A stretch of DNA of 64,000 nt from Salipaludibacillus daqingensis (GCF_029891575.1 NZ_JARZHF010000006.1:248001-312000), one strand, 5' to 3'; positions 35,695-44,330 are shown, counted from the first letter of the stretch. The notes: generated by a model not told the origin, from the sequence alone. Program-made: numbers and translations.

Positions 35695-35735
35695 AGAGGG
35701 ACGGTTCCTGCGGTCAACCAAAAGAACCGTCCTCT
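35695..35735. repeat. REP-like repeat inverted pair (copy 8) inside operon
   Basis: AGAGGGACGGTTC and GAACCGTCCTCT face each other with a 16-nt loop, 2 bp after the EIIC stop and 26 bp before the transketolase start. The transcript would form a hairpin within the operon; the T tract of a terminator is absent. Confidence 0.85.
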
Positions 35736-35760
35736 CGGTCACCCGCGAGGAGGAGTATTG

Positions 35761-36594
35761 ATGGAGGACGTTCAAACAAAGGCAACAGAAATTAGAAAAG
35801 GAATTATAACGACTGTCTTTAAGCAAAAACAAGGGCATATCGGTGGGCCATTATCTGCCGCCGATATGCTGGCTGTTCTCTATTTTCATACGATGAATGT
35901 GAAAGCTGATCATCCATATTGGGAAAATAGAGATCGATTTGTGTTATCAAAAGGACATTCCGGTATCGCGCTCTACGTCGCCTTAGCCTTGAAAGGATAT
36001 TTCCCTTATGAGGAATTATTCACTTTTGATGATTTGCACTCACGCCTCCAAGCTCATCCTGATATGACGAAGTTACCTGGTATCGATATGTCGACAGGAT
36101 CTTTAGGACAAGGGATCTCCGCAGGGGTTGGGATGGCAGTAGCTGCCAAATTGCAAGAAAAAGAGTATAGCACCTATGTCATGATTGGTGATGGTGAATC
36201 TCAAGAAGGACAGGTATGGGAGGCGGCAGCTATTGCCTCACGTTACAAATTAAATAACCTTGTCGTGATGATTGATAATAATCGGTTACAGCAATATGGT
36301 TGGAAACAAGATGATATTTCTCACCGGCAAGCTCCTGAGCTATGCCATGCAGAAAAGTGGAAAGCTTTTGGATGGAAAGTGTTGACGATAGATGGTCATA
36401 ATCTGGACGAAATAGCAACTGCTCTTAAAGAAGTGAAAAACACTGAAAATAACCAGCCAATCGCTATTATTGCAAATACGATAAAAGGAAAAGGTGTTAG
36501 CTTTATGGAAGGGAACTTTCAATGGCATTCTAAAGTACCGACGGAAGCTGAGTATCATCAAGCTATCAGCGAACTTGAGGAGGGATTGTCATGA
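35761..36594 (+). CDS. Transketolase, N-terminal subunit (split type)
   Basis: 277 aa, ATG 35761 after GAGGAGG. Thiamine-diphosphate-binding half: QGHIGGPLSAADMLAVLYFH, KGHSGIALYVALA, STGSLGQGIS and the metal/ThDP motif GDGESQEGQVWEAA ... NNRLQQ. Together with the next gene it transfers two-carbon units between pentose and hexose phosphates, or acts on a related ketose phosphate. Split transketolases are common in sugar-specific operons. Overlaps the next gene by 4 bp. Confidence 0.93.
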   Translation: MEDVQTKATEIRKGIITTVFKQKQGHIGGPLSAADMLAVLYFHTMNVKADHPYWENRDRFVLSKGHSGIALYVALALKGYFPYEELFTFDDLHSRLQAHPDMTKLPGIDMSTGSLGQGISAGVGMAVAAKLQEKEYSTYVMIGDGESQEGQVWEAAAIASRYKLNNLVVMIDNNRLQQYGWKQDDISHRQAPELCHAEKWKAFGWKVLTIDGHNLDEIATALKEVKNTENNQPIAIIANTIKGKGVSFMEGNFQWHSKVPTEAEYHQAISELEEGLS

Positions 36595-37547
36595 CTGTTT
36601 CTACAAAAAGTATGAGAGATGTTTTTGGTAAGGAGCTAGCGAAGATGTCACTGGAAGATCAACGAGTGGTCGCGCTAGATGGAGATTTAGGTAATTCCAC
36701 AAGACTTGCATTGGTTGAAAAAGAGAATCCATCGTCTTTTTTACAAATGGGAATTGCAGAACAAAATCTTGTTGGAGTATCTGCAGGATTAGCGACATGT
36801 GGAATGATTCCATGGGCATGTAGTTTTACTGCGTTTATTACTAGAAGAGCCTTTGATCAATTGGTAGTCAGTGTAGATCAACCTAAATTAAATGTAAAAC
36901 TCGTAGGATCCTATAGTGGGTTACTTACAAGTAATACAGGGAAAACGCATCATTCATTTGAAGACATCGCACTAATGACTTCTCTGCCTAACATGCTCGT
37001 TTTCTCACCAGGGGATGCGAAAGAAGTTCAACGTATCATGAAGGCGATGAATCAGTATGATGGCCCGGCATATTTAAGGTTATCTAGAGATGAGGGGGTC
37101 GATTTTCTAGATGAATCAGACGAAGAGTTCGTGATTGGAAAAGCGAAATGGTTGAAACGTGGAGAGAACAGAGATAGAGTCGCTTGTTTATCAACTGGGG
37201 CTATGAGCCCAAGGGTGAAAAGAGCATTGGAGCGTTTGGAAGCAGAAGGGATTTTGATTACTCATGTTCACTTTCCGACGTTAAAACCACTAGATGAAAG
37301 AACGATAATAGATTTGGCCCATAATCACAAACATCTGATTACGATAGAGGAACACTATGTACGACATGGCTTTGGTAGTTTAGTGAACGAAGTGACTTCC
37401 TCCAAACGACCAGTTAAAACAACTCGAATAGGCATTCAAAATGAGTACAGTGAATGTGGGAAAAATGAAGAACTATTAGACATGCATGGTTTGAGTCCGG
37501 AAAAATTAGCTGCAAAAATCAAAGATATAGTTGAAGGTGAACGATGA
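36591..37547 (+). CDS. Transketolase, C-terminal subunit (split type)
   Basis: 318 aa. Pyrimidine-binding and C-terminal domains: LDGDLGNSTRL, FLQMGIAEQNLVGVSAGLA (catalytic Glu), PWACSFTAFITRRAFDQ, and the C-terminal LITIEEHYVRHGFGSLV. ATGA overlap with the N-terminal subunit and another ATGA overlap with the HAD gene show tight translational coupling. Confidence 0.94.
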   Translation: MTVSTKSMRDVFGKELAKMSLEDQRVVALDGDLGNSTRLALVEKENPSSFLQMGIAEQNLVGVSAGLATCGMIPWACSFTAFITRRAFDQLVVSVDQPKLNVKLVGSYSGLLTSNTGKTHHSFEDIALMTSLPNMLVFSPGDAKEVQRIMKAMNQYDGPAYLRLSRDEGVDFLDESDEEFVIGKAKWLKRGENRDRVACLSTGAMSPRVKRALERLEAEGILITHVHFPTLKPLDERTIIDLAHNHKHLITIEEHYVRHGFGSLVNEVTSSKRPVKTTRIGIQNEYSECGKNEELLDMHGLSPEKLAAKIKDIVEGER

Positions 37548-38389
37548 TGGTAAAAGCAATTGCTCTCGATATGGACGGCACACTGTTGAATGATAACCAT
37601 CAAATCAGTCATGAATTGGTTGATTTATTAGCGGGATATCGTCAACAGGGTATCCGTCTATTTTTAGCAACAGGAAGAACGTTGAAAGAAGTGAAAGATG
37701 TCCTTCCGGATGAAGTAAAAGTGGATGGCATTGTTGGCGGAAATGGGATGGTCGTTGAAGCGGAGGGTGAGATCCTCGTTGAAAATGAAGTAGAAAGGGA
37801 TCTTGTCGATGAAGTAATTAAGCGATCCAGAAGTCATGGTCTTTACTATGAAATTCATCCGTTCCAAGGGCATCGCTTTGTGTTTGAAGAAGATAAAGCT
37901 AGCTTAGTGAATGAAGTAACCTATACCGAAGGATTAACGGTGGAAGAACATGAGTGGAAATCTAGAACTGCCGCAGTGAAGTCGGAGATAAGTTGGGTTG
38001 AACAATATCCTGAGTCAAAAATCATTAAAGTCTATTTTTTCAGTAAAGATCTTGAAAAAATGAAAAAATGGATAGGTGAGCTTTATCAATTAAAAGACAC
38101 ATACCCATTCTCAACCTCTTCTTCATCGAACAATAATGTTGAGGTAATGGCGTTGGGAATTAATAAAGCGACTGGTGTCAAAAAACTATTAAACTATTTT
38201 TCTGTTGATCACTCACAGTTATTAGCTGTCGGTGACGCGAACAATGATCTACCACTTCTTCATTTCGCAGGAAAGTCTGCCGTTATGAAGAATGGAAGTG
38301 AGGAAGTGAAACAGGAAATTCAAGAAGTCACAGACAACACAAACGAAGAGAATGGCCTTTACCACTATTTGAAAAAATCTGTTTGGTAA
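37544..38389 (+). CDS. HAD-superfamily phosphatase, Cof type
   Basis: 281 aa. Motif I ALDMDGTLLND, motif II FLATGRT, Lys in GINKATGVKKLL and motif IV GDANNDLPLL. The C2-type cap between (about residues 85-190) marks the Cof/YidA class of sugar-phosphate phosphatases. Last gene of the PTS-transketolase operon; it may remove a dead-end sugar phosphate. A large REP-like hairpin follows. Confidence 0.92.
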   Translation: MMVKAIALDMDGTLLNDNHQISHELVDLLAGYRQQGIRLFLATGRTLKEVKDVLPDEVKVDGIVGGNGMVVEAEGEILVENEVERDLVDEVIKRSRSHGLYYEIHPFQGHRFVFEEDKASLVNEVTYTEGLTVEEHEWKSRTAAVKSEISWVEQYPESKIIKVYFFSKDLEKMKKWIGELYQLKDTYPFSTSSSSNNNVEVMALGINKATGVKKLLNYFSVDHSQLLAVGDANNDLPLLHFAGKSAVMKNGSEEVKQEIQEVTDNTNEENGLYHYLKKSVW

Positions 38390-38417
38390 ATGAGTGGTGG
38401 GTGAATGAATGGTGAAT

Positions 38418-38464
38418 GGGGACGGTTCTCATGCGGCATTGAGTGGTGCGCGAGAACCGTCCCC
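38418..38464. repeat. REP-like inverted pair, copy 9 (13-bp perfect stem)
   Basis: GGGGACGGTTCTC (38418-38430) pairs with GAGAACCGTCCCC (38452-38464) across a 21-nt loop. It lies between the convergent HAD gene and a small minus-strand membrane-protein gene, and may serve both as 3' end structure. Confidence 0.92.
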
Positions 38465-38469
38465 ACTTA

Positions 38470-38637
38470 TCACTTTATACTTTCTTTTTTATCAAATAAG
38501 TAGTTGATGGCAAATGCCCCTATAAAGAAAGACAATATAACAAGGAGATAAAAGTAAATGTTTCTTTCCATTCCCAATACATACTCAGGAATAATAACTA
38601 ATAGAGCTGCCCAAGCCGTTATTGTTAGTACTTTCAT
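38470..38637 (-). CDS. Small two-segment membrane protein, 55 aa
   Basis: Not recognised. ATG 38637 with GAGGGGCG about 8 nt upstream. The product starts MKVLTITAWAALLVIIPEYV and has two hydrophobic segments (about 3-20 and 27-47) with a charged loop (GMERN) and a basic C-terminus (FDKKESIK), a hairpin-like inner membrane protein. Small, alone, and ended by the REP-like hairpin. The good ribosome site and clean hydrophobicity make it likely real. Confidence 0.65.
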   Translation of the reverse strand: MKVLTITAWAALLVIIPEYVLGMERNIYFYLLVILSFFIGAFAINYLFDKKESIK

Positions 38638-38732
38638 TATATTCGCCCCTCATTAATGATCCGTTTAGCTAATATGTATTCTCATTATACAGCATGTAGC
38701 CAAGTATAACTAATGTGTTGAGTGAGGGAATT

Positions 38733-38774
38733 GGGGGCTTATGTGGCATTGAGTGAAACGTGAGAGCCGTCCCC
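38733..38774. repeat. REP-like inverted pair, copy 10 (degenerate)
   Basis: GGGGGCTTATGTGGC facing GAGAGCCGTCCCC. The left arm has lost several core bases. Confidence 0.7.
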
Positions 38775-38795
38775 ACGCATCACCCGCGCATCAAT

Positions 38796-38830
38796 AAGAA
38801 AAGAGTCCGTAGATTGATTTCTCTTTTCTT
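38796..38830. terminator. Hairpin, probable terminator
   Basis: 10-bp arms AAGAAAAGAG / CTCTTTTCTT, 15-nt loop. A/T-rich arms; it could end the 42-codon minus-strand ORF next to it. Confidence 0.5.
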
Positions 38831-38857
38831 GGTAGGGTATTCTCTTTTTTGTATGAT

Positions 38858-38986
38858 CTACCAAAACCTCTTTAATTGACCCAGCCTATTTTTTCTGAAA
38901 ATCCGCTTACTTTCTTGGTCTTGTAAAAGTTTGATTCCCACAAACTCCAAAGGTGTCCAGATCCGTTTAAGATTATAGTATGGCAT
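38858..38986 (-). CDS. Hypothetical 42-aa basic protein
   Basis: ATG 38986, with GAGGGG about 9 nt upstream. Product begins MPYYNLKRIWTPLEF and is rich in Lys, Arg and aromatic residues (about 9 basic residues in the second half); no membrane segment. Not recognised. It may be a chance ORF, but ribosome site and following hairpin favour a gene. Confidence 0.35.
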   Translation of the reverse strand: MPYYNLKRIWTPLEFVGIKLLQDQESKRIFRKNRLGQLKRFW

Positions 38987-39312
38987 ATGTGAAATTCCCC
39001 TCTATCGAATAGTAATTGAAACTACATTTTATTATACAAGAGACTTTTTGCTAAAAGATAGGATTATTTTTCGGGACTTTTGTATATAAAACGTGTTTTT
39101 TCGACAAAGGCATTGAAAAGTAGGAATATAGTTTGGAATTATATGCGCTATGGAAAGTTTTCATTGAATTAAATTGAGGAGGGGAAATAACTAGTTTTTT
39201 AAGAGGGGAAAATTTTAAAATAGTTCGGGTAGATAATATACCTGAACGTTGGGAGAGAGTCGAAGGCTGTAAGACAATTGATTTATTTGTTGAACAATTC
39301 AGAAAAAAAGCA
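38987..39312. other. Intergenic region, no gene seen
   Basis: About 325 bp, AT-rich. It must hold a promoter for the small minus-strand ORF; nothing else was recognised before the LacI-gene promoter at 39313. Confidence 0.5.
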
Positions 39313-39342
39313 TTGACAATGATTTTAAGGACAAGGTATACT
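39313..39342 (+). promoter_or_regulatory. SigA-type promoter of LacI-family regulator
   Basis: TTGACA, 18 bp, TATACT. The operator at 39345-39360 begins 3 bp after the -10, so repressor binding would block the start site. Confidence 0.8.
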
Positions 39343-39344
39343 TT

Positions 39345-39360
39345 ACGAAAGCGCTTCCGA
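39345..39360. promoter_or_regulatory. LacI-type operator O1 (autoregulatory)
   Basis: ACGAAAGCGCTTCCGA, a near-palindrome sharing CGAAAGCGCTT with the two sites upstream of the glucanase gene. Confidence 0.75.
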
Positions 39361-39377
39361 AATAGGTGAGGGAAAAA

Positions 39378-40388
39378 ATGCCAACTATTTATGATATTGC
39401 GAAAAAGACTGGATTTTCAATCACGACGGTTTCTAGAGCATTAAATAACTATACAGATGTAAGTCAAAAGACAAAGAAATTAATATTGGAAGCCGTTCAG
39501 GAGATGGATTATTATCCTAACTCCGTGGCTCGAACGTTAACGACGAAAAAGTCTTGGGCTTTAGGGATTATATTTGTAGAAGATCTCGGAGTCGGATTCA
39601 AACACCCCTTTTTCAACTCAGTTATTGAGGGATTTAAGAAAAGTGCTGAGCAGTGCGGGTATGATTTAATTTTCTTGACTCGAAATGTTGGTGGAGTTCA
39701 AAAGAGTTACCTCGACCATGCTTATCACCGAGGGGTGGATGGAATTGCCGTTGTTAGTTCTAACTATGATGATGTGGAGATAGAGAAAATCATGGAATCC
39801 TCTCTTCCAAATGTCGTGATAGATTTATATAGTTCTAAATCAAGTGTTGTTTATAGTGACAATTTTCATGGCAGTGAGTTGGCGATTGATTATTTGTATT
39901 CATTAGGACACCGAAAAATTGCCCATATCGCAGGGCATGAGAAAACATTTGTTGGATTGGAAAGACTTAGAGGCTTCATAAGTGCGATGGAACAACATAA
40001 GTTAGATATTCCTGAATCATACATTACTGATGGAGGTCTTTTCTCTACTGAAAGTGGATATAATGCGATGAAAGCATTGCTCCAATTAGATGATCGACCG
40101 ACGGCTATTTACGCAGCGGGTGACAACATGGCCTTCGGCGCAATGAAAGCGATTACGGAAGCTGGTTTGAAAGTACCTGATGACTTTTCCGTTATTGGTT
40201 TTGATGATATTGAACTAGCAGAACATACTTCCCCAGCATTGACTACCATTCGGCAAGATATGGATAGAATTGGAGAGAAAGCAGCGGAAGTTCTTTTGAA
40301 ACAAATAAATACAAAAGTGAAAGAAGTTTCAGTATCTACCATTCCAGTAACATTGGTTGAAAGAGATTCAACTAGAAGCATTAATTAG
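39378..40388 (+). CDS. LacI-family transcriptional repressor
   Basis: 336 aa; ATG 39378 behind GGTGAGGG (GTG 39366 lies in the ribosome site). N-terminal LacI helix-turn-helix and hinge (TIYDIAKKTGFSITTVSRAL, YYPNSVARTL, residues 2-58), then the periplasmic-binding-like sensor domain (LGIIF, HPFFNSVIEGF, SVVYSDNFHGSELAIDYL, VIGFDDIELAEHTSPALTTIRQ). It precedes a secreted GH16 glucanase whose upstream region carries two matching operators, so it should repress the glucanase until a glucan-derived sugar binds, and also itself. Confidence 0.93.
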   Translation: MPTIYDIAKKTGFSITTVSRALNNYTDVSQKTKKLILEAVQEMDYYPNSVARTLTTKKSWALGIIFVEDLGVGFKHPFFNSVIEGFKKSAEQCGYDLIFLTRNVGGVQKSYLDHAYHRGVDGIAVVSSNYDDVEIEKIMESSLPNVVIDLYSSKSSVVYSDNFHGSELAIDYLYSLGHRKIAHIAGHEKTFVGLERLRGFISAMEQHKLDIPESYITDGGLFSTESGYNAMKALLQLDDRPTAIYAAGDNMAFGAMKAITEAGLKVPDDFSVIGFDDIELAEHTSPALTTIRQDMDRIGEKAAEVLLKQINTKVKEVSVSTIPVTLVERDSTRSIN

Positions 40389-40480
40389 GAAGATGTGAAC
40401 TTTTATTCTAGTGAGTGATACGTTGACATGAGTTTTAAAAAGTAGGTGTATTTTCTCATCTACTTCAAATTATCTGCCAA

Positions 40481-40498
40481 TTCGAAAGCGCTTTGGAT
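40481..40498. promoter_or_regulatory. LacI-type operator O2
   Basis: TTCGAAAGCGCTTTGGAT, 16 of 18 positions as in O3; centre 107 bp upstream of O3. Confidence 0.75.
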
Positions 40499-40587
40499 GA
40501 TTGTGAGACATGTATTTTGTTCTTTTATGAAGGTCGATTTAATTTAGTAGATATGTATTTTAATGTCTACCTTTAATTTTCTGACAA

Positions 40588-40605
40588 ATCGAAAGCGCTT
40601 TCGAT
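40588..40605. promoter_or_regulatory. LacI-type operator O3, perfect palindrome
   Basis: ATCGAAAGCGCTTTCGAT, an 18-bp perfect palindrome. The 107-bp spacing to O2 is close to ten helical turns, permitting a repression loop (inference). It also resembles a cre site, but lacks the TG...CA ends. Confidence 0.8.
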
Positions 40606-40702
40606 CATTTGATTAATCTAAGGAGGTGACTACTGTCTGACCCGTTGTCTGTTACGTATTTTTACTTAATTTTTAATTTGAAAAAATGAGAGGAGATTGT
40701 TT

Positions 40703-43582
40703 ATGAAAGTAAAAGTGTTTAGTTGGTTTATGATCTTTTTACTAATGCTTCCAAATTTCAGTGTGTTCGTTCAAGCGAATGAGCATAGCGAAGGCGATGA
40801 CGAAACAGTATTAGTAAACTTTGGTGAAAGTGGTGTTGAATACGTTCTTGATGATTTTGGGGGTGCAGAATCTGGCATCGTTGAGGATCCAACAGATACG
40901 TCAAATGAAGTAGTTGAAGTAGTGAAAAGTGAAGGTGCCGCATCATGGGCCGGAACGACCTTTGGACAAGCGCCAGAAAATACAATTCAAGCAATACCGT
41001 TTACTGAATCTAATACAAAAATGTCAGTAAAAGTATTTTCACCCAAAGAAGGAATCGAAGTTAGACTCAAGGCTGAAGAAAAGGGCGACCCTACACGTTC
41101 GGTTGAAACTGGAGCAGTTACAACGACTTCGAACGAGTGGGAAACGTTAGAATTTGATTTTTCAAATCAGTCTCCAGGGACAGAGTACTTAATTTATGAT
41201 TATACGTTTAACATGATTTCTATCTTTTTCGATTTTGGAAATGAAGGAGCAGGAGATACGTATTACTTTGATGATTTGAAATTCTTAGGACAAGCAGGTT
41301 CTCCATCAACTGGAGATGGTGATCAAGGTAACAATGATAACACGCTATTCCTTATAGGCGGAGAAGAATCAAGGGAATTATCAGTTGAGCCTGGAACTTC
41401 TGCAGAGGCCGATATATTGCCTCAATCTAGAGAAACATTGACTTATGAGATTGATAATGTTTCCGGTGAATATAATGGATCTGGAAATACATTGGCTAAT
41501 TTATACTTGAACGGTTTAGATATCGCATTAGACTTTGTAGCAAAAGCTTCCTACGACTTTAATGGCGATGGTAACTGGGATCGGACAGAAGAAACACCAT
41601 GGTTAGCAACGGATGGAAATACAGAATCAGAATCATATGAGGAATTCACGCAAGAATTCACTCAAAATGTAACAGGGGATTCCTATAGTGAGTTTACAAA
41701 TGGAAAAATTCGAGTGGAAGTTTCACTCGCAATTGGTGGTAGTGATGGTGAGCTTAAGGTAAATGCACCTGATGAAGCTTCAAGTATTGAACTTCCATAT
41801 AGTTTGTCTTTTGATGGTTCTGAACCATCTGACCCGAGTGATCCAGGTGACGGAGACGAACCAACAGATCCAACAGATTCAGAACATGATTGGCAGTTAA
41901 CATGGAGTGATGAATTTGAAGGAACTGAATTAGACACTTCTAAATGGAAAATTGACATCGGAAATGGTTTCTACGATGGTGACGAATGGATAGACGGTTG
42001 GGGAAATAATGAGAAACAATCCTACCAAGAAGACAACGTTCGGGTAGAAGACGGGCGCCTTATTCTTGAAGCTCGTGAAGAAACGGTAAGTGATGAGCAA
42101 GGCGAATATGATTACACATCTGGAAAGGTTTTGACAGATGAACTATTCAGTCAAGCTTACGGAAGATTTGAAGCAAGTATGAAACTTCCTGAAGGACAAG
42201 GCTACTGGCCTGCGTTCTGGATGATGCCACAAGATGACATTTACGGTGGTTGGGCAGCATCTGGTGAGATTGACATTATGGAAAACAGAGGTTCTGAAAC
42301 AGATAAAGTGGGAGCGGCGATCCATTACGGTGATGTTTGGCCATTTAACACATATTCTGCGGCAGAATATGATTTCCCTGAAGGACAATCTACGACTGAA
42401 TTCAATGAATATAGCATTGAGTGGGAGCCAGGTGAAATTCGCTGGTATGTTAATGACGAATTGTATTCAACGAAAACAGAGTGGGGAACAGCTAATGGTG
42501 AATATCCAGCTCCATTTGATCAAGAATTTTATTTAATTCTTAATCTAGCAGTTGGCGGCTGGTATGGCGGAGACCCTGATGGAACAACAGAGTTCCCAGG
42601 TCAAGTGGAAGTTGATTATGTACGTGTCTATGAAGATGCAAACGCAGATCACCCAGAGCCAGGGCAACCGACAGATCCAGGTGACGGTGACGGCGAAGAT
42701 CCAGGTGACGGAGATCAAGAACCGTTAGACCCATCAAAAGATTGGCAAGAAGTTGGTGACAACTTAATCATTGATGGAACATTTGAAGAAACAACTGAAT
42801 TTGGTGATGAGCAGAATTCGATCGTATGGAACGTCTTTAATCTAGGAGATTATGAGGGTTGGGCTGGTTTAGCTGATTTCTCTATCGAAAATGAAGAATT
42901 AAAAGCAACGATTCAGCAAGTTGGTTGGGAATGGTGGCATATTCAGTTCATGCAAGATGTGACCGTACCAACGGGTAACTACAAAGTTGAATTCGACATG
43001 AGATCTGAACGAGACCGCAATGTCAGTGTAGAGCTTGCGGGATCAGAGTCAGGCATTATGGAATTCAATGTAGGAAGTTCCATGGAAACATATGAAGGTT
43101 ACATTAACGTAGAATCTGCTGGAGACTTCAGATTGATGTTCGGTTTAGGTAGAGGAGAAGACGATCCTGAACTAGCAGTCCCATATGACCTCTTCATTGA
43201 CAATGTAAGATTAGTAGAAGTGGTTGAAGGTGACGGAAATGGAGAAGATCCAGGAGATGGTGACGGCGAAGATCCGGGTGACGGAAATGGAGAAGACCCG
43301 GGCGATGGTAACGGGGAAGATCCAGTTTCTCTAGAAGAACTTTATCACCTCATTGGTGACTTAGAGGAAAATGGAGAAATCAAAAAATCAGCAAGTAAAC
43401 AGTTAATGAATTCACTAAACGTAGCTGAGAAACACTACGAAGGTGGAAGACAGAAACAAGCGATTAACCACTTGGAAAGATTCCTTTCCACAGTTGATAA
43501 AAATCAAATGAGAAATTCTTCTGAGGAAGTGAAAGAACTTCTCAAAAATAGTGGAGAACAGTTAATAGAGGAATGGTCTTAA
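40703..43582 (+). CDS. Secreted GH16 beta-glucanase (laminarinase-like), multidomain
   Basis: 959 aa; ATG 40703 after AGAGGAGA. Signal peptide to about residue 26. Domain order: jelly-roll CBM-like domain (about 30-200), a second beta domain (210-380), a PSDPSDPGDGDEPTDPT-type linker, GH16 catalytic domain (395-645) with nucleophile E522 and acid/base E527 in GEIDIMENRG, a second linker, a CBM4/9-like domain (675-845, NLIIDGTFEE ... YDLFIDNVRLVE), GDGNGEDP repeats, and an all-helical C-terminal domain (about 875-959, FIMAH-like) also found at the end of the big protease at 56526. GH16 enzymes of this form usually cut beta-1,3- or 1,3-1,4-glucans. Controlled by the adjacent LacI repressor. Confidence 0.93.
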   Translation: MKVKVFSWFMIFLLMLPNFSVFVQANEHSEGDDETVLVNFGESGVEYVLDDFGGAESGIVEDPTDTSNEVVEVVKSEGAASWAGTTFGQAPENTIQAIPFTESNTKMSVKVFSPKEGIEVRLKAEEKGDPTRSVETGAVTTTSNEWETLEFDFSNQSPGTEYLIYDYTFNMISIFFDFGNEGAGDTYYFDDLKFLGQAGSPSTGDGDQGNNDNTLFLIGGEESRELSVEPGTSAEADILPQSRETLTYEIDNVSGEYNGSGNTLANLYLNGLDIALDFVAKASYDFNGDGNWDRTEETPWLATDGNTESESYEEFTQEFTQNVTGDSYSEFTNGKIRVEVSLAIGGSDGELKVNAPDEASSIELPYSLSFDGSEPSDPSDPGDGDEPTDPTDSEHDWQLTWSDEFEGTELDTSKWKIDIGNGFYDGDEWIDGWGNNEKQSYQEDNVRVEDGRLILEAREETVSDEQGEYDYTSGKVLTDELFSQAYGRFEASMKLPEGQGYWPAFWMMPQDDIYGGWAASGEIDIMENRGSETDKVGAAIHYGDVWPFNTYSAAEYDFPEGQSTTEFNEYSIEWEPGEIRWYVNDELYSTKTEWGTANGEYPAPFDQEFYLILNLAVGGWYGGDPDGTTEFPGQVEVDYVRVYEDANADHPEPGQPTDPGDGDGEDPGDGDQEPLDPSKDWQEVGDNLIIDGTFEETTEFGDEQNSIVWNVFNLGDYEGWAGLADFSIENEELKATIQQVGWEWWHIQFMQDVTVPTGNYKVEFDMRSERDRNVSVELAGSESGIMEFNVGSSMETYEGYINVESAGDFRLMFGLGRGEDDPELAVPYDLFIDNVRLVEVVEGDGNGEDPGDGDGEDPGDGNGEDPGDGNGEDPVSLEELYHLIGDLEENGEIKKSASKQLMNSLNVAEKHYEGGRQKQAINHLERFLSTVDKNQMRNSSEEVKELLKNSGEQLIEEWS

Positions 43583-43652
43583 AGTTAGTTACGAGTAGTA
43601 TTACCGAATGATCTTGTTTATGAAAATGGTTGAGCTAGACCTCTAATCTAAT

Positions 43653-43699
43653 AAAATAGCCTCTTGGTAAGCGAGTTTAGCTTACCGAGAGGCTATTTT
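43653..43699 (+). terminator. Strong terminator after GH16 gene
   Basis: 20-bp stem (AAAATAGCCTCTTGGTAAGC with its complement, one G-T pair), 7-nt loop, T5 tail. Confidence 0.95.
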
Positions 43700-43748
43700 T
43701 GTATTGGAGGAGCACACCGAAACCTAAACGTGAGCAACGACCAGATCA

Positions 43749-43802
43749 TTTTTATGTGGCAAAACTTCCGATTGATTCCTTTAAGAACCGTCCCCATGTT
43801 GC
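43749..43802. repeat. REP-like inverted pair, copy 11 (degenerate)
   Basis: TTTTTATGTGGCAAAA on the left (core lost) and AAGAACCGTCCCCATGTTGC on the right. Confidence 0.6.
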
Positions 43803-44330
43803 ACATATTTTAAGTAGGACTATACGACGTTTAATGAAAGTTGATTTATCTATTGGGTGTAAAAAGTATGATGAATTTATTAGTTTCGGCTCTATGATTA
43901 GTTCAAAGCAAAGAGATTTGTATTTCATTCGCTTTTTATCTCGCTTTTTTCCATTAAATAGAGATAGAAGTACTTATTTTTTGTAAAACGACTGATTCGA
44001 TTAGATTAAGCTTATTCATGGATTAGAAAATACGTTATGCCTTGATAGAGATAGGGCAGTGTTAGGAAGAGGAAGCTAAAATATTTTTATTTTTCTAAAA
44101 AATAATTATGGACTTATTTCGTTTTTCGAATTAAATGAAACATGATAATTAAAATGATAGTGAAACAGCTACTTTAGGCATGGGAATAAGTTCATGAATT
44201 GGTCAGACGTCTGTTTATCTAACGTTTACATCACTTGTCGTATAATATTATACTTTACTTGCTATTACTATCTTCAATCAGTAATAGAACGATAGATTAT
44301 CACTTAATCATTAAGGGAGGAAATCGTTTT

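Larger units (their letters stand above)
40389..40702. other. Regulatory intergenic region of GH16 glucanase
   Basis: 314 bp with two LacI-type operators (40481-40498 and 40588-40605). No clean SigA -35/-10 pair was found; a promoter should lie between or just after the operators. Confidence 0.6.
43583..44330. other. Intergenic region with terminator and degenerate repeat
   Basis: About 750 bp. It holds a strong terminator (43653-43699), a degenerate REP-like pair (43749-43802), and the promoter region of the second 5'-nucleotidase, where TTTATC and TTTACA sit 11 bp apart (44214-44230). An open frame of 95 codons at 43699-43986 runs through the repeat and has no ribosome site. Confidence 0.55.

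Noticed and set aside
40588-40605. Reading the glucanase palindromes as CcpA cre sites
   Set aside because: They lack the TG...CA ends, and the same half-site occurs at the LacI regulator's own promoter, so the local repressor is the better candidate.
43699-43986. 95-codon plus-strand open frame
   Set aside because: It begins in a terminator tail, runs through a degenerate REP-like copy and has no ribosome site or recognisable motif.
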